Of a DNA stretch of 64,000 nucleotides, positions 8,479-18,323 are shown piece after piece. The stretch is from positions 527,261 through 591,260 of the forward strand of contig NZ_JARXRO010000020.1 in the NCBI RefSeq assembly GCF_029887935.1, read 5' to 3'. A program made the position numbers and the translations under genes. Positions within the stretch are counted from its first letter, which is position 1; each line of letters starts with the position of its first letter. The notes under the pieces are model-generated. The model had not been told where the DNA came from and did not search any database. It saw only the letters and a program-made list of their open reading frames with translations. The stretch comes from Luteimonas kalidii (lineage in GTDB: Bacteria; Pseudomonadota; Gammaproteobacteria; Xanthomonadales; Xanthomonadaceae).

Positions 8479-9423
8479 ATGCCCACCCCCCACTGGCGCC
8501 TGATCCTCAACGGCAAGTCCGCAGGTGACGAAGACCTGCGCGAGGCGGTGCATCAGCTGCGCGCACGCGGCCTGGCGCTGGAGGTCCGCGTGACCTGGGA
8601 AGACGGCGACGCCGCACGCCATGTCGACGAGGCGATCGCGGATGGCGTCGGCACGATCATCGCCGCAGGCGGGGACGGCACCCTGAGCGAGGTCGCCACC
8701 GCGCTGGCGTCGCGCGACGAGGCCGCCGGCGCGTTGCCGTCGCTGGGCCTGGTGCCGCTGGGCACGGCCAACGACTTCGCCGCGGCCGCGGGGCTGCCGG
8801 ACGCGCCTGGCGAAGCGCTCGACGTGATCGCGTCCAGCCCCGCGCACGCGATCGACCTGCTGCGGCTGCAGGCGAAGGACCGCGTGCACTGGGCCGCCAA
8901 CCTCGCCAGCGGCGGCTTCGGCACCCAGGTCACGATCGAAACGCCCGAGGGCATGAAGAAGCTGCTCGGCGGCCTGGCCTACCTGCTCACCGGGCTGGCG
9001 AAGCTGGGGCGGATCGAACCGGTCGAGGCGACGCTGCGGGGTCCGGACTTCCACTGGCGCGGCGGCTTCATCGCCCTGGGGATCGGCAACGGCCGCCAGG
9101 CGGGCGGCGGCCAGGCGCTGTGCCCGGACGCGCGCATCGACGACGGGCTGCTGGACGTCACCGTGATTCCGGAACTCTCCGGCGACGTGGCGGCCACCCT
9201 CGGCACGGTGCTCAGCGAAGGCAAGCTCGCCGCGCTCGAACGCATCGCCACCCGGGCGCGGCTGCCGTGGCTGGAGATCGACGCGGCCCGGCCGCTGGCC
9301 CTCAACCTCGACGGAGAGCCGGTGGAAGCCACGCGTTTCCGCATCGACTGCGTGCCGCGCCGCGTGCGCATGCATCTGCCGCAGGAGTGTCCGTTGCTGG
9401 TGCAACCAACGCCTTCCGCGTAG
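8479..9423 (+). CDS. yegS: Lipid kinase, YegS/DAGK family
   Basis: A 314-residue protein of the diacylglycerol-kinase catalytic family. The nucleotide-binding motif [13 protein letters not shown] lies near residue 60 and PLGTANDFA near residue 93. Further conserved segments are [20 protein letters not shown] and [11 protein letters not shown], ending with NLDGEP. E. coli YegS phosphorylates phosphatidylglycerol in vitro, and the length and domain layout agree with it. An upstream in-frame start at 8443 exists, but the ATG at 8479 gives the family-typical N-terminus ([11 protein letters not shown]). It stands alone between two non-coding stretches. Confidence 0.92.
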   Translation: MPTPHWRLILNGKSAGDEDLREAVHQLRARGLALEVRVTWEDGDAARHVDEAIADGVGTIIAAGGDGTLSEVATALASRDEAAGALPSLGLVPLGTANDFAAAAGLPDAPGEALDVIASSPAHAIDLLRLQAKDRVHWAANLASGGFGTQVTIETPEGMKKLLGGLAYLLTGLAKLGRIEPVEATLRGPDFHWRGGFIALGIGNGRQAGGGQALCPDARIDDGLLDVTVIPELSGDVAATLGTVLSEGKLAALERIATRARLPWLEIDAARPLALNLDGEPVEATRFRIDCVPRRVRMHLPQECPLLVQPTPSA

Positions 9424-9542
9424 GCGCGCCTCAGCCGGACGCGAGGACACCTGTGTAGGGTTGGAGATGCGCGCGCCCGCCTGCGGGGGGGTGACGGACT
9501 GCGCGCCTGTAAAACGCGCCGCGAAGCCGTTACATTACCGCC

Positions 9543-9686
9543 ATGGGCGCGTCCGCAATCCCGCATTTCCGTGCCGTCGGCGACAGCTGGCGATGGTGGC
9601 CCGCCGCCGCCGTCGCCACCGTCCGCCCGCTGTCCGAGGAAATGCCGCGTGTCCCCGCAAGCCGAGTCCCCGCAAGCCGCGTTTGA
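9543..9686 (+). CDS. trpL: Candidate trp leader peptide (Trp-Arg-Trp-Trp), overlapping trpE
   Basis: A 47-codon frame with ATG at 9543 encodes a peptide with Trp at codons 16, 18 and 19 (TGG-CGA-TGG-TGG, 9588-9599), three of the rarest residue within four codons and immediately before trpE. That is the signature of a tryptophan attenuation leader. Unlike the E. coli leader it does not end before the structural gene: its TGA lies 38 bases inside trpE in another frame. A -10-like TACATT (9531-9536) ends six bases before the ATG, so the leader may be translated from a leaderless message. The Trp codons fall within the 5' arm of a strong hairpin described separately. That the peptide is expressed is inference. 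Confidence 0.6.
   Translation: MGASAIPHFRAVGDSWRWWPAAAVATVRPLSEEMPRVPASRVPASRV
9563..9645 (+). promoter_or_regulatory. Nested RNA hairpin covering the Trp codons and the trpE ribosome-binding site
   Basis: Bases 9582-9600 pair with 9615-9634 in an 18-bp stem with one mismatch (9588/9628), one bulge (9623) and one G-U pair, closing a 14-base loop. The 5' arm contains all three leader Trp codons. Outside it, GCATTTCC (9563-9570) is exactly complementary to GGAAATGC (9638-9645), which includes most of the GAGGAA ribosome-binding site for the GTG start of trpE at 9649. No U-tract follows, so it is not an intrinsic terminator. The arrangement suggests that a ribosome stalled at Trp codons would free the trpE start. 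The pairing is seen directly; the function is inferred. Confidence 0.55.
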
Positions 9687-11139
9687 GCGCCAGGCCGCCG
9701 CAGGCCACACCCGCATTCCGGTCGTGCGCGAGGTCCTTTCCGACCTCGACACGCCGCTGTCGGTCTACCTCAAGCTCGCCGACGGCCCGCATACCTACCT
9801 GTTCGAATCGGTCGAGGGCGGCGAACGCTTCGGCCGCTATTCGATCATCGGCCTGCCGGCGACGCGGGTGTACGCCTTCCACGGCCACGCGCTGACGGTC
9901 AGCGAGCACGGCGAGGTCGTCGAGCGGCGCGAGGTGGACGATCCGTTCGCGGAAGTCGAGCGCCTGCGGGTGGAGCACTCCGTGCCGCGGGTGGAAGGAC
10001 TGCCGGGCTTCACCGGCGGCCTGGTGGGCTGGTTCGGCTTCGAGTGCATCGAGTACATCGAACCGCGACTGCGGGCCAACGCCAATCCCGACGAGCTCGG
10101 CACGCCAGACATCCTGCTGATGCTCAGCGAGGACGTCGCCGTGTTCGACAACCTCAAGGGCCGGCTGTATCTCGTGGTCCATGCCGACCCGCGCGCGCCG
10201 CAGGCGTTCGCGCGCGCCAACCGCCGGCTCGACGCGCTCGCGCACCGGCTGCGCCACGGCGGCGCCGGCTATCCCGAGACGCTGCGCCCGGAGGCGCTGG
10301 ACGAAGCGCACTTCGAATCCGGCTTCACCCGCAACGGCTTCCTGGCGGCCGTCGCCCGTGCGAAGGACTACATCGCCGCCGGCGATGCGTTCCAGGTCGT
10401 GCTGTCGCAGCGCATGAGCGTGCCGTTCAACGCGCGCCCGGTGGACGTGTACCGCGCACTGCGCGCCATGAACCCGTCGCCCTACATGTACTTCCTCGAC
10501 GTCGGTGGGACCCAGGTGGTGGGCTCGTCGCCCGAGATCCTGGTGCGGCTGCAGGGCGGCGAGGTCACCGTGCGCCCGATCGCCGGCACCCGCCCGCGTG
10601 GCGCCACGCACGACCAGGACCTGGCGCTGGAGGCCGAACTGCTGGCCGACCCCAAGGAGCGCGCCGAGCACCTGATGCTGATCGACCTCGGGCGCAACGA
10701 TGTCGGCCATGTCTCCGAAGCCGGCAGCGTGCGTGTCGGCGACAGCTTCGTGATCGAACGCTACAGCCACGTCATGCACATCGTCAGCGAGGTCACGGGG
10801 CGGCTGAAACCCGGCCTGTCCTACGCCGACGTGCTGCGCGCCACGTTCCCGGCCGGCACCGTCAGCGGCGCGCCCAAGATCCGTGCGCTGGAGATCATCC
10901 GCGAACTCGAACCGGTCAAGCGCAACGTCTACGCCGGCGCGATCGGCTACATCGGCTGGCACGGCGACGCCGACACCGCCATCGCGATCCGCACCGCCGT
11001 GATCCAGGACGGCCGGCTGCACGTCCAGGCCGGCGCCGGCATCGTCTACGACTCCGACCCGCAGACCGAGTGGGACGAGACCATGAACAAGGGGCGCGCG
11101 CTGTTCCGCGCCGTCGCCGAAGCAGCGAAGGGGTTGTGA
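9649..11139 (+). CDS. trpE: Anthranilate synthase component I
   Basis: A 496-residue chorismate-utilising enzyme that makes anthranilate from chorismate with ammonia supplied by TrpG. Conserved features are the N-terminal regulatory block [20 protein letters not shown] followed by [15 protein letters not shown], then [34 protein letters not shown] and the C-terminal [11 protein letters not shown]. Longer frames open upstream at 9571, but the GTG at 9649 has a well-placed GAGGAA and gives the N-terminus seen in xanthomonad TrpE. Only one base separates its stop from trpG. The leader and hairpin just upstream probably control it by tryptophan. Confidence 0.95.
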   Translation: MSPQAESPQAAFERQAAAGHTRIPVVREVLSDLDTPLSVYLKLADGPHTYLFESVEGGERFGRYSIIGLPATRVYAFHGHALTVSEHGEVVERREVDDPFAEVERLRVEHSVPRVEGLPGFTGGLVGWFGFECIEYIEPRLRANANPDELGTPDILLMLSEDVAVFDNLKGRLYLVVHADPRAPQAFARANRRLDALAHRLRHGGAGYPETLRPEALDEAHFESGFTRNGFLAAVARAKDYIAAGDAFQVVLSQRMSVPFNARPVDVYRALRAMNPSPYMYFLDVGGTQVVGSSPEILVRLQGGEVTVRPIAGTRPRGATHDQDLALEAELLADPKERAEHLMLIDLGRNDVGHVSEAGSVRVGDSFVIERYSHVMHIVSEVTGRLKPGLSYADVLRATFPAGTVSGAPKIRALEIIRELEPVKRNVYAGAIGYIGWHGDADTAIAIRTAVIQDGRLHVQAGAGIVYDSDPQTEWDETMNKGRALFRAVAEAAKGL

Positions 11140-11140
11140 C

Positions 11141-11719
11141 GTGCTGTTGATGATCGACAACTACGACAGCTTCACCTGGAACCTCGTGCAGTACCTGCAG
11201 GCGCTGGGCGCCGAGGTGCGGGTGGTGCGCAACGATGAGCTGGACGTCGACGACATCGCGGCGCTGGCGCCGGAGCGCATCGTGATCTCGCCGGGGCCGT
11301 GCACGCCCAACGAGGCCGGCGTGTCGCTGGAACTGGTGGAGCGGCTCGGCGCGACCACGCCGATTCTCGGCGTGTGCCTCGGCCACCAGGCGATCGGCCA
11401 GGCCTACGGCGGGCGCGTGGTGCGCGCGGGCCGGATCATGCACGGCAAGACCTCGCCGATCCGGCACCGGGGGCAGGGCGTGTTCGCTGCGCTGCCCGAT
11501 GGCTACGAGGCCACGCGTTACCACTCGCTGATGGTGGAGCGCGATTCGTTGCCGGAGGCGCTCGAGGTCACGGCGTGGACCGAGCACGAGGACGGCGCGT
11601 TCGAGGCGATCATGGGTCTGCGCCACCGCGAACACCCGGTCGAGGGCGTGCAGTTCCATCCCGAGTCGATCCTGACCGAGCACGGGCATGCGCTGCTGAA
11701 GAACTTCCTGGAGCGGTGA
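11141..11719 (+). CDS. trpG: Anthranilate synthase component II (glutamine amidotransferase)
   Basis: A 192-residue class I glutamine amidotransferase beginning [18 protein letters not shown]. The nucleophile Cys is in [15 protein letters not shown] (near residue 79) and the His/Glu pair in [16 protein letters not shown] (near residue 170), so the full triad is present. It releases ammonia from glutamine for TrpE. In many bacteria the same protein also serves p-aminobenzoate synthesis; no second PabA is visible here, so a dual role is possible. It starts with GTG one base after the trpE stop, preceded by GAAGGGG, consistent with coupled translation. Confidence 0.96.
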   Translation: MLLMIDNYDSFTWNLVQYLQALGAEVRVVRNDELDVDDIAALAPERIVISPGPCTPNEAGVSLELVERLGATTPILGVCLGHQAIGQAYGGRVVRAGRIMHGKTSPIRHRGQGVFAALPDGYEATRYHSLMVERDSLPEALEVTAWTEHEDGAFEAIMGLRHREHPVEGVQFHPESILTEHGHALLKNFLER

Positions 11720-11785
11720 CGGCGCGCGCCCCTCCGTCTCCCGATCGCCGGTTCCCGTCCACCGAGTCCCGAAACCCCCGAATCC

Positions 11786-12826
11786 ATGACCATCACCCCG
11801 CACGAAGCCCTGCAGCGCACCATCGAGCATCGCGAGATCTTCCACGACGAGATGATCTCGCTGATGCGCCAGATCATGCGCGGCGAGGTCTCACCGGTGA
11901 TGACCGCGGCGATCCTCACCGGGTTGCGCGTGAAGAAGGAAACGGTGGACGAGATCGCCGCGGCGGCGAAGGTGATGCGCGAACTCTCGCGCACCGTTGA
12001 GGTGCCCGACCGCTCCCACCTGGTCGACATCGTCGGCACCGGCGGCGATGGCTCGCACACCTTCAACATCTCCACCGCCAGCATGTTCGTCGCCGCGGCG
12101 GCGGGCGCGCGTGTGGCCAAGCACGGCAACCGCAGCGTGTCCTCGAAGTCCGGCAGCGCCGATGCGCTGGAGGCGCTGGGGGCGGCGATCGAGCTGCAGC
12201 CGGAGCAGGTTGCGCGCAGCATCGACGAGACCGGCGTGGGCTTCATGTTCGCGCCGATCCACCATCCGGCGATGAAGGCGGTGGCGCCGGTGCGACGCGA
12301 GATGGGCGTGCGCACGATCTTCAACATCCTCGGGCCGCTGACCAACCCGGCGAGCGCGCCTTCGGTGCTGATGGGCGTGTTCCATCCCGACCTCGTCGGC
12401 ATCCAGGTGCGGGTGCTGCAGGAGCTGGGGACCGAGCGCGCGCTGGTGGTGTGGGGACGCGACGGGATGGACGAGATCTCGCTCGGGGCCGCCACGCTGG
12501 TCGGCGAGCTGCGCGACGGCAGGGTGCGCGAGTACGAGGTCCACCCGGAAGATTTCGGCATCGCCATGGCGGCCAGCCGCAACCTGCGGGTCGAGGATCC
12601 GGCCGGTTCGAAGGCGATGCTGCTGGGCGCGCTGCGCGGCGAGGCGGGGCTGCCGGTGGAGATCGTCGCGCTCAATGCCGGCGCGGCGCTTTACGTGGCC
12701 GGCGTGGCGGAGTCGATCGAGGACGGCATCGCCCGGGCGCGGGAAGCGGTGGCGTCCGGCGCGGCGATGGCCCGACTAGAGGCGTTCGTCGCGTGTACCC
12801 GGCGGCTGGCCGCGGACGCGGGCTGA
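11786..12826 (+). CDS. trpD: Anthranilate phosphoribosyltransferase
   Basis: A 346-residue enzyme that transfers phosphoribose from PRPP to anthranilate, the second step of tryptophan synthesis. The glycine-rich PRPP-binding motif [14 protein letters not shown] lies near residue 85. [21 protein letters not shown] follows, then the [10 protein letters not shown] substrate block and [10 protein letters not shown]. It is not fused to TrpG, unlike in E. coli, and follows trpG after 66 bases. The short gap has no terminator-like structure, so it is probably part of the same transcript. Confidence 0.97.
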   Translation: MTITPHEALQRTIEHREIFHDEMISLMRQIMRGEVSPVMTAAILTGLRVKKETVDEIAAAAKVMRELSRTVEVPDRSHLVDIVGTGGDGSHTFNISTASMFVAAAAGARVAKHGNRSVSSKSGSADALEALGAAIELQPEQVARSIDETGVGFMFAPIHHPAMKAVAPVRREMGVRTIFNILGPLTNPASAPSVLMGVFHPDLVGIQVRVLQELGTERALVVWGRDGMDEISLGAATLVGELRDGRVREYEVHPEDFGIAMAASRNLRVEDPAGSKAMLLGALRGEAGLPVEIVALNAGAALYVAGVAESIEDGIARAREAVASGAAMARLEAFVACTRRLAADAG

Positions 12827-12886
12827 CGCCACGCCGGGCGTTTGCGACAATCGCCGGCCTCCGGGGCTTCCCCGCAGGACACGGCC

Positions 12887-13246
12887 ATGTCTCCGAGCGC
12901 ATTCGCCAGGCTTCCCAGGCCGCCCTACTACGCGGTGATCTTCAGCGCGCAGCGCACCGACGGCGATCACGGCTACGGCGAGACCGCCGCGCGCATGGTC
13001 GAGCTGGCCGCGCAGCAGCCGGGCTTCCTGGGCATGGAATCGACCCGCGGCGAGGACGGCTTCGGGATCACCGTCGCCTACTGGGAGAGCGAGGAGGCGA
13101 TTCGCGCCTGGCGCGACCATGCCGAGCACGCGGCGGCGCGCGAACGCGGCCGCGCCGGCTGGTACAGCCACTTCGAGCTGCGGGTCGCGCGGGTCGAACG
13201 TGCTTATGGCTGGGACCGGGACGCGGCGTCCGGTGATCGGGCGTGA
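12887..13246 (+). CDS. Small antibiotic-biosynthesis-monooxygenase (ABM) fold protein
   Basis: A 119-residue protein with the ABM/ferredoxin-like dimeric fold pattern: a [13 protein letters not shown] strand, an amphipathic helix ([18 protein letters not shown]), then [21 protein letters not shown] and [19 protein letters not shown]. Such proteins are often called antibiotic biosynthesis monooxygenases, but many are small cofactor-less or haem-degrading enzymes, and no substrate can be assigned. It lies between trpD and trpC on the same strand; a direct role in tryptophan synthesis is not implied by sequence. An upstream in-frame start at 12842 is less likely because the extension is not family-like. 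Confidence 0.82.
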   Translation: MSPSAFARLPRPPYYAVIFSAQRTDGDHGYGETAARMVELAAQQPGFLGMESTRGEDGFGITVAYWESEEAIRAWRDHAEHAAARERGRAGWYSHFELRVARVERAYGWDRDAASGDRA

Positions 13247-13394
13247 GGACCCTGCGACCGGCATCGCGCGCATGCGCGCCGGCATCGACGTGCCCGCAGG
13301 CGCTCGCGCGGTGGCGCGCGGGCTGCGATCATGCGTCGTCGCCGACGCGCAGGCAGCGCGCGGTGCCGCTCCGCATCGAAGAGGATCCATCCCC

Positions 13395-14222
13395 GTGAAC
13401 CATCTGCTGCGCCCGTCGCTGCCGCGACAGGACGACATCCTGCAGCGCATCCTGCAGCGCAAGGCCGAGGAAGTGGCCGCGAGGGTGGCGGCGTGTCCGC
13501 TGCCCGAGATGCGGGCACGCGCGGCCGACATGCCGCCGGTGCGCGGCTTCGCTGCCGCGATCGAGGCGAAGATCGCCGCGGGCGATCCGGCGGTGATCGC
13601 CGAGGTCAAGAAGGCCAGCCCGTCGAAGGGCGTGATCCGGCCCGTGTTCCATCCGGCCGACATCGCGCGCAGCTACGCGGCGGGCGGCGCGGCGTGCCTG
13701 TCGGTGCTGACCGACGTCGACTTCTTCCAGGGCCATGACGACTTCCTGCAGCAGGCGCGCGCGGCCTGTCCGCTGCCGGTGCTGCGCAAGGACTTCACCA
13801 TCGATCCCTACCAGGTGCACGAGGCGCGCGCGCTCGGGGCCGACTGCATCCTGCTGATCGTCGCCGCGCTGTCGGACGCGCAGCTGGCCGAACTGGCCGG
13901 CACGGCGCTGCAGATCGGCCTGGACGTGCTGGTGGAGGTCCACGACATCGACGAGCTGGAGCGCGCGATCCAGGTGCCGGCACCGCTGCTGGGCATCAAC
14001 AACCGCAACCTGCGCACGTTCGAGGTCTCGCTCGAGACCACGCTGTCGCTGCGCCAGGCGGTGCCGCGCGACCGCCGGCTGGTGACCGAGAGCGGCGTGC
14101 ACGGCGCGGACGACGTGGCGCGCCTGCGCGCGGCCGGTGTCGAGGCCTTCCTCGTGGGCGAGGCCTTCATGCGCGAGCCCGACCCGGGCGCCGCGCTGCA
14201 GCGGCTGTTCTTCGCCACATGA
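13395..14222 (+). CDS. trpC: Indole-3-glycerol-phosphate synthase
   Basis: A 275-residue TIM-barrel enzyme that closes the indole ring of 1-(o-carboxyphenylamino)-1-deoxyribulose 5-phosphate. Motifs are [16 protein letters not shown] (catalytic Lys), [34 protein letters not shown] and VTESGVHG. It is monofunctional; the PRAI (TrpF) domain found fused in E. coli is absent. The GTG at 13395 gives the normal N-terminus, while the open frame extends further upstream without family features. Its TGA overlaps the ATG of the downstream HAD gene by four bases. Confidence 0.96.
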   Translation: MNHLLRPSLPRQDDILQRILQRKAEEVAARVAACPLPEMRARAADMPPVRGFAAAIEAKIAAGDPAVIAEVKKASPSKGVIRPVFHPADIARSYAAGGAACLSVLTDVDFFQGHDDFLQQARAACPLPVLRKDFTIDPYQVHEARALGADCILLIVAALSDAQLAELAGTALQIGLDVLVEVHDIDELERAIQVPAPLLGINNRNLRTFEVSLETTLSLRQAVPRDRRLVTESGVHGADDVARLRAAGVEAFLVGEAFMREPDPGAALQRLFFAT

Positions 14223-14932
14223 GCGCAGCACCCGATTCGCGCGAAGGCGCACCGGCGGTGGTGTTCGACTTCGACCACACCCTGTACGACGGCGACTCGG
14301 GCAGCCATCTGTTCGCGTGGCTGATCCGGCGCAGCGTCTGGCGCACGGCGCTGGCGCTGCTGGCCACGCCGGTGCTGGGGCCGATGGTCGCGTTCCTGCC
14401 GACGCGGCGCCGGGGCATTTCCGGCTATGTGTGGATCGGCACCGTGGGCATGCCGGGACCGCGCACGCTCGACGCGGCGATCGACCGTTACGTCGCCGGA
14501 CACGATGCCCAGATCCGCGGCCGGCTGCTGCCGGTCGCGCTCGAGGTCCTGCACCGGCATCGCGAGGCCGGCGACCGGGTGGTGATCGCCACCGGCGCGC
14601 CGCCGGAGCTGGCACGCGCGATCCTGGCCTTCGTCGCGCACGAGGCGGTGCCCGTGATCGGCACGCGGGTCGGCCCGCGGCTGGGCGCGATCGTGGCCGT
14701 GCGCCATTGCCACGCCGAGGAGAAGATGCGGATGCTGCGCGAGTGCGGCTACGGCGAGATCGCGATCGCCTACTCCGATTCCAGCGCCGACCTGCCCCTG
14801 CTCAAGGCCGCGCGCACGCCGGTGGTGGTGAATCCCAAGCACGGCAACGTGGCCCTGTTCGAGCGTGTGCTGCCGGCGGGCACGCCGATCCTCAACTGGG
14901 GCTGCGCCGGCCGCGGTGGCGCGCCCGCCTAG
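14219..14932 (+). CDS. HAD-superfamily hydrolase (phosphoserine-phosphatase-like, subfamily IB)
   Basis: A 237-residue HAD phosphatase. Motif I is [13 protein letters not shown] near residue 16 (two catalytic Asp residues), motif II is [12 protein letters not shown] near 122, and motif IV is [13 protein letters not shown] near 180. The helical cap between motifs I and II is the IB type. The C-terminus is hydrophobic and short. The substrate is unknown; close relatives act on small phosphomonoesters such as phosphoserine or lysophospholipids. It overlaps trpC by four bases (ATGA), so it is co-translated with the tryptophan gene, though no pathway link is obvious. Confidence 0.87.
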   Translation: MSAAPDSREGAPAVVFDFDHTLYDGDSGSHLFAWLIRRSVWRTALALLATPVLGPMVAFLPTRRRGISGYVWIGTVGMPGPRTLDAAIDRYVAGHDAQIRGRLLPVALEVLHRHREAGDRVVIATGAPPELARAILAFVAHEAVPVIGTRVGPRLGAIVAVRHCHAEEKMRMLRECGYGEIAIAYSDSSADLPLLKAARTPVVVNPKHGNVALFERVLPAGTPILNWGCAGRGGAPA

Positions 14933-15098
14933 GACGGTGCGAGGCGTCGCGAGCCGGGCCGGGCAGGGCCCGGAACGGCTCCGCGCGTGGCGGATCTTCC
15001 GGCAGCCCGGGCGTGCACGGGCAGGCATCCACGTGCCGACATCCACGTGCGGACGGGTCGGCCGGCCGCGCGGTTCTGCGCGACCGCAGCCGGGCCCG

Positions 15099-15572
15099 CT
15101 ACGCGTCGCCGAGGCGCTTGATGAAGCGCACGGTGCCGTCGCTGAAGCCGCAGGCCTTGTAGAACGCGTGTGCATCGGTGCGCTGCGAGCCGCTGGACAG
15201 CTCCAGGCGCGCGGCGCCGCCGGCGCGCGCGCGACGTTCGGCCTCCTTCAGCAGCTGGCGTCCCAGGCCATGGCCGCGCGCGCCGGAGGTGACCACCAGC
15301 GCGGTGATGCGGCAGGTCAGCGTGTCCAGCGGCAGGTAGTACATGAAGTCCAGCGCCACCAGCCCCGACACCGCGCCGCCCACGCGCGCGACCACCAGCG
15401 CCTGGCGATCGTTCTCGCCGATGGCCAGGATCCGCCGTCGCGCGTCGTCGCGGTCGCAGGGGTAGCCGAGTTCGCACAGCAGCGCGGCGACATCGTCCGC
15501 GTCGACCGGGCTGGCGCTGCGCAGGTCGGCGTCGGGCAGGTTGCCCGGCGGGCCGAAGTGGCCGTGGCTCAT
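15099..15572 (-). CDS. GNAT-family N-acetyltransferase
   Basis: A 157-residue acetyltransferase with the acetyl-CoA pyrophosphate loop SGARGHGLGRQLLKEAERRA near residue 100 and the C-terminal Tyr/Phe block AHAFYKACGFSDGTVRFIKRL. The length and order of conserved blocks are those of small stand-alone GNAT proteins; the acceptor is unknown. Its ATG overlaps the stop of clp (ATGA), so expression is probably coupled to the global regulator. A longer frame extends upstream through clp but has no GNAT features there. Confidence 0.88.
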   Translation of the reverse strand: MSHGHFGPPGNLPDADLRSASPVDADDVAALLCELGYPCDRDDARRRILAIGENDRQALVVARVGGAVSGLVALDFMYYLPLDTLTCRITALVVTSGARGHGLGRQLLKEAERRARAGGAARLELSSGSQRTDAHAFYKACGFSDGTVRFIKRLGDA

Positions 15573-16258
15573 CGCGTGCCGTAGAGCACGATGGTCTTGC
15601 CGCGGGCGTGCAGCTGGCCGTCCGCCTGCAGCTTCTTCAGCACGCGACCGGCCATCTCGCGCGAGCAGCCCACCAGCCGCGCCAGCTCCTGGCGCGAGAC
15701 GCGCAGCTGGGTGCCCTGCGGGTGGCTCATCGCCTCGGGTTCGCGGGTCAGGTCGTGCAGGGTGCGGATGATGCGGTCGGTGACGTCGAGGAAGGCCAGT
15801 CGCCCGGCCTTGCGGCTGGTGTCGAGCAACCGGCGCGAGAGCTGGACGCCGATCGCGTACATGATCGAGGTGGCGTCGTTGGCGAGGGTGCCGTCGAACA
15901 GCTGGTACAGCCGCTCGTAGCTGATCTCGGCCAGCTCGCACTGGGTGCGGGTGCGCAGGATCACCTCGCGGGTGTCGGACTCGATGAACAGCCCCATCTC
16001 GCCCACGAACTCGCCGTTGCCGAAGTAGCCCAGCACCAGCTCGCGGCCGTCGTCCTCCTCGGTGATGATGCTCACCGAGCCGCTGATCACGAAATACAGC
16101 GTGCCGGCGGGATCTCCCGGTCGGAACACCTCGGTGCGCGGCGGATAGCGTCGCCGGTGGCAGTGGGCCAGGAATCGTTCGATGGTCGCGGGGGCGGGGG
16201 CCATCGGATGGGCGGGACGGCGATAGCTGCTGATCAGGGCCACAGGGCTGGGGTTCAT
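15569..16258 (-). CDS. clp: Clp, CRP-like c-di-GMP-responsive global regulator
   Basis: A 229-residue CRP/FNR-family regulator very close in length and motifs to Xanthomonas Clp. It has an N-terminal cyclic-nucleotide domain (GDPAGTLYFVISGSVSI, FVGEMGLFIE, TRTQCELAEISYERL) and a C-terminal winged helix with RVSRQELARLVGCSREMAGR as recognition helix. In Xanthomonas, Clp activates virulence-associated exoenzyme, exopolysaccharide and pilus genes and is inactivated by c-di-GMP. The ATG at 16258 gives the family length; the frame is open a further 25 codons upstream without conservation. It is divergent from speD with 128 bases between them. Confidence 0.95.
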   Translation of the reverse strand: MNPSPVALISSYRRPAHPMAPAPATIERFLAHCHRRRYPPRTEVFRPGDPAGTLYFVISGSVSIITEEDDGRELVLGYFGNGEFVGEMGLFIESDTREVILRTRTQCELAEISYERLYQLFDGTLANDATSIMYAIGVQLSRRLLDTSRKAGRLAFLDVTDRIIRTLHDLTREPEAMSHPQGTQLRVSRQELARLVGCSREMAGRVLKKLQADGQLHARGKTIVLYGTR

Positions 16259-16386
16259 GCAGGGGGGAACGGGGGAAGCGCCGAGATTAGGACGTTGGCG
16301 CCCGCGGAGCAAACGCCTTGCCCCAACGGTCACGGGCTTTGCCGCATAATTCCGCCCTTCGCCCGCCCGACCGGGGACTGTCCGAC

Positions 16387-17181
16387 GTGGTCAAGCCGCT
16401 GCCTCGCCTGAAGCTCCAGGGCTTCAACAACCTCACCAAATCGCTCTCGTTCAACATCTACGACGTCTGCTATGCGGCGTCGGAGGAAGAGCGTCGGCGC
16501 TACATCGAGTACATCGACGAGCAGTACGACGCCGACCGGCTGACCCAGATCCTGACCGACGTGGCCGAGATCATCGGCGCCAACATCCTCAACATCGCCC
16601 GCCAGGACTACGATCCCCAGGGCGCGTCGGTCACCATCCTCATCTCCGAGGAGCCGGTGATCGACAAGAAGGATGCCGGCAAGGGATTGATCTCGGATGC
16701 GGTGGTGGCGCACCTGGACAAGTCACACATCACCGTGCACACCTACCCGGAGACCCATCCGGACAACGGCATCGCGACCTTCCGCGCCGACATCGACGTG
16801 TCGACCTGCGGCGTGATCTCGCCGCTGAAGGCGCTGAACTACCTGATCGAGAGCCTCGAGTCGGACATCGTGGTGATGGACTACCGCGTGCGCGGCTTCA
16901 CCCGCGACATCAAGGGCAAGAAGCACTTCATCGACCACAAGATCAATTCGATCCAGGACTACCTGGCCAAGAACATCAAGTCCCGCTACGAGATGCTCGA
17001 CGTCAACGTCTACCAGGAAAACATCTTCCACACCAAGATGCACCTGAAGGATTTCGACCTCGACCAGTACCTGTTCGAGGAGAAGGCGCGCAACCTCTCG
17101 TTCAAGGAGCGGATGAAGATCGAGGCGCGGCTCAAGCGCGAGATCGAGGAGCTCTACCACGGTCGCAACCTGCTCGACTGA
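16387..17181 (+). CDS. speD: S-adenosylmethionine decarboxylase proenzyme
   Basis: A 264-residue SAM decarboxylase of the E. coli type, supplying decarboxylated SAM for spermidine. The self-cleavage site is the Lys-Ser in [17 protein letters not shown]: Ser at residue 113 becomes the pyruvoyl cofactor. [20 protein letters not shown] and [20 protein letters not shown] are the other family blocks. The GTG at 16387 gives [15 protein letters not shown], the known xanthomonad start. A CATAAT at 16345-16350 could be its -10 element. A strong intrinsic terminator follows at 17233. Confidence 0.96.
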   Translation: MVKPLPRLKLQGFNNLTKSLSFNIYDVCYAASEEERRRYIEYIDEQYDADRLTQILTDVAEIIGANILNIARQDYDPQGASVTILISEEPVIDKKDAGKGLISDAVVAHLDKSHITVHTYPETHPDNGIATFRADIDVSTCGVISPLKALNYLIESLESDIVVMDYRVRGFTRDIKGKKHFIDHKINSIQDYLAKNIKSRYEMLDVNVYQENIFHTKMHLKDFDLDQYLFEEKARNLSFKERMKIEARLKREIEELYHGRNLLD

Positions 17182-17232
17182 CTGACCGTCGTGGATGGCG
17201 CGCCCGGTGTGCGCGAACGCCATGAACCCGAG

Positions 17233-17254
17233 GGCCCCGCGATGCGGGGCCTTT
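17233..17254 (+). terminator. Intrinsic terminator after speD
   Basis: A perfect 8-bp GC stem, GGCCCCGC (17233-17240) with GCGGGGCC (17244-17251), closes the three-base loop GAT and runs into TTT. It lies 52 bases after the speD stop. Confidence 0.8.
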
Positions 17255-17409
17255 CGCGTCCAGGGCTGGAAGAGCGGAGGGAGGGGCGGCGGCAGGGGGT
17301 GCAGTGTCGCGGTGTGCCTGCGGGCCGTTGGACCCCGCCCCCTGGGGGCGACCCCTCCGGCGCCGGTTCTCCATTGACGTGTTTCCCGCCCTGCCGCCGG
17401 GCGGCGCCA

Positions 17410-18120
17410 TCACAGCCGGTAGGCCACCGTCTTCATGAGCTTCGAGGCGGTGGCCATCAGGGTCGGGATCGGCTGCGGCAGGATGCGTGCGCCGGCAAGT
17501 TCGGCGTTGTCGGCATGGCGGGCCTCGTCGGCCTTCATCTGTCGCAGGATCTCGCGGCTGCGCTGGTCGGCGCCGGGCAGGGTCTGCAGGTGTTCGTCCA
17601 GATGGGCCTCGACCTGGCGCTCGGTTTCGACCACGAAGCCGAGATTCCAGCCGTCGCCGCGCAGTCCCGCCAGCACTCCGAGCGCGTAGCTGCCGCCGTA
17701 CCACAGCGGATTGAAGACGCTGGGCCGGCTGTCGAGCTCGTGCAGGCGGTCGGCGCACCACGCGAGGTGGTCGGTCTCCTCCTGCGCCGCCTCCAGCAGG
17801 TGCTCGCGGGTGGCGGGTTCGCGCGCCACCGCCGCCTGGCCGAAGTACAGGCCCTGGGCGCAGACCTCGCCGACGTGGTTGATCCGCATCAGTCCGGCGG
17901 CGTGCCGGCGCTCGGCGGGATCCAGATCGGGCAGGGGGGTGTCGCCGGCAGGGTTGGCGCGCTGGGCGACGGGCTGGCCGAGCACGGTCTCGAGCGCGCG
18001 CTGCGCTTCGACCAGGAGCCGGTCGAGCCGGTCCAGGTGGCGCGGCGGGCTCCGGTGCGGAGCAGGGGACGGCACGGGCAGCGCGGCGCGGGGCGCCGCG
18101 GGGGTGGGGGCGTCTGGCAT
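17410..18120 (-). CDS. coq7: 3-demethoxyubiquinol 3-hydroxylase (Coq7 type)
   Basis: A 236-residue di-iron protein of the Coq7/UbiF-replacing family, which hydroxylates the ubiquinone ring in the penultimate steps of ubiquinone synthesis. The two iron-ligand helices are visible: [18 protein letters not shown] with EETDHLAWC, and [12 protein letters not shown] with [13 protein letters not shown] Pro/Ala-rich N-terminal leader of about 25 residues precedes the domain. The ATG at 18120 is the natural start; the frame also reads 56 codons upstream, but this crosses the rplM promoter. It is divergent from rplM. Confidence 0.92.
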   Translation of the reverse strand: MPDAPTPAAPRAALPVPSPAPHRSPPRHLDRLDRLLVEAQRALETVLGQPVAQRANPAGDTPLPDLDPAERRHAAGLMRINHVGEVCAQGLYFGQAAVAREPATREHLLEAAQEETDHLAWCADRLHELDSRPSVFNPLWYGGSYALGVLAGLRGDGWNLGFVVETERQVEAHLDEHLQTLPGADQRSREILRQMKADEARHADNAELAGARILPQPIPTLMATASKLMKTVAYRL

Positions 18121-18195
18121 GGGGGGCTCCGGGCGCGGGGTAGGCCTGCATGGTCGCCCGGCATCGGCCGCGATGCCAGCGGCGATCCCCTCGGC

Positions 18196-18224
18196 TTGCG
18201 CGAGCCCGGGATGCCGGCTAGAAT
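18196..18224 (+). promoter_or_regulatory. Sigma70-type promoter of rplM-rpsI
   Basis: TTGCGC (18196-18201), a 17-base spacer and TAGAAT (18219-18224) make a good sigma70-like promoter, with initiation expected near 18231. It leaves an untranslated leader of about 90 bases before rplM, in which I see no recognised ribosomal-protein leader structure. Confidence 0.6.
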
Positions 18225-18323
18225 TCCGCTTCTTTTTCCCGCATTCCACAACGCGCGGCGACGTTCCGCGGCCCCTGAGGCCCCGCAACCAGCCCGACCA
18301 GGCACCCGCCCGGAGTCCTTTTG

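Noticed and set aside
9543..9690. Classical intrinsic terminator attenuator in front of trpE
   Set aside because: There is a strong hairpin, but no T-tract follows it and the trpE ribosome-binding site comes directly after, so transcription termination is unlikely. A translational model fits better.
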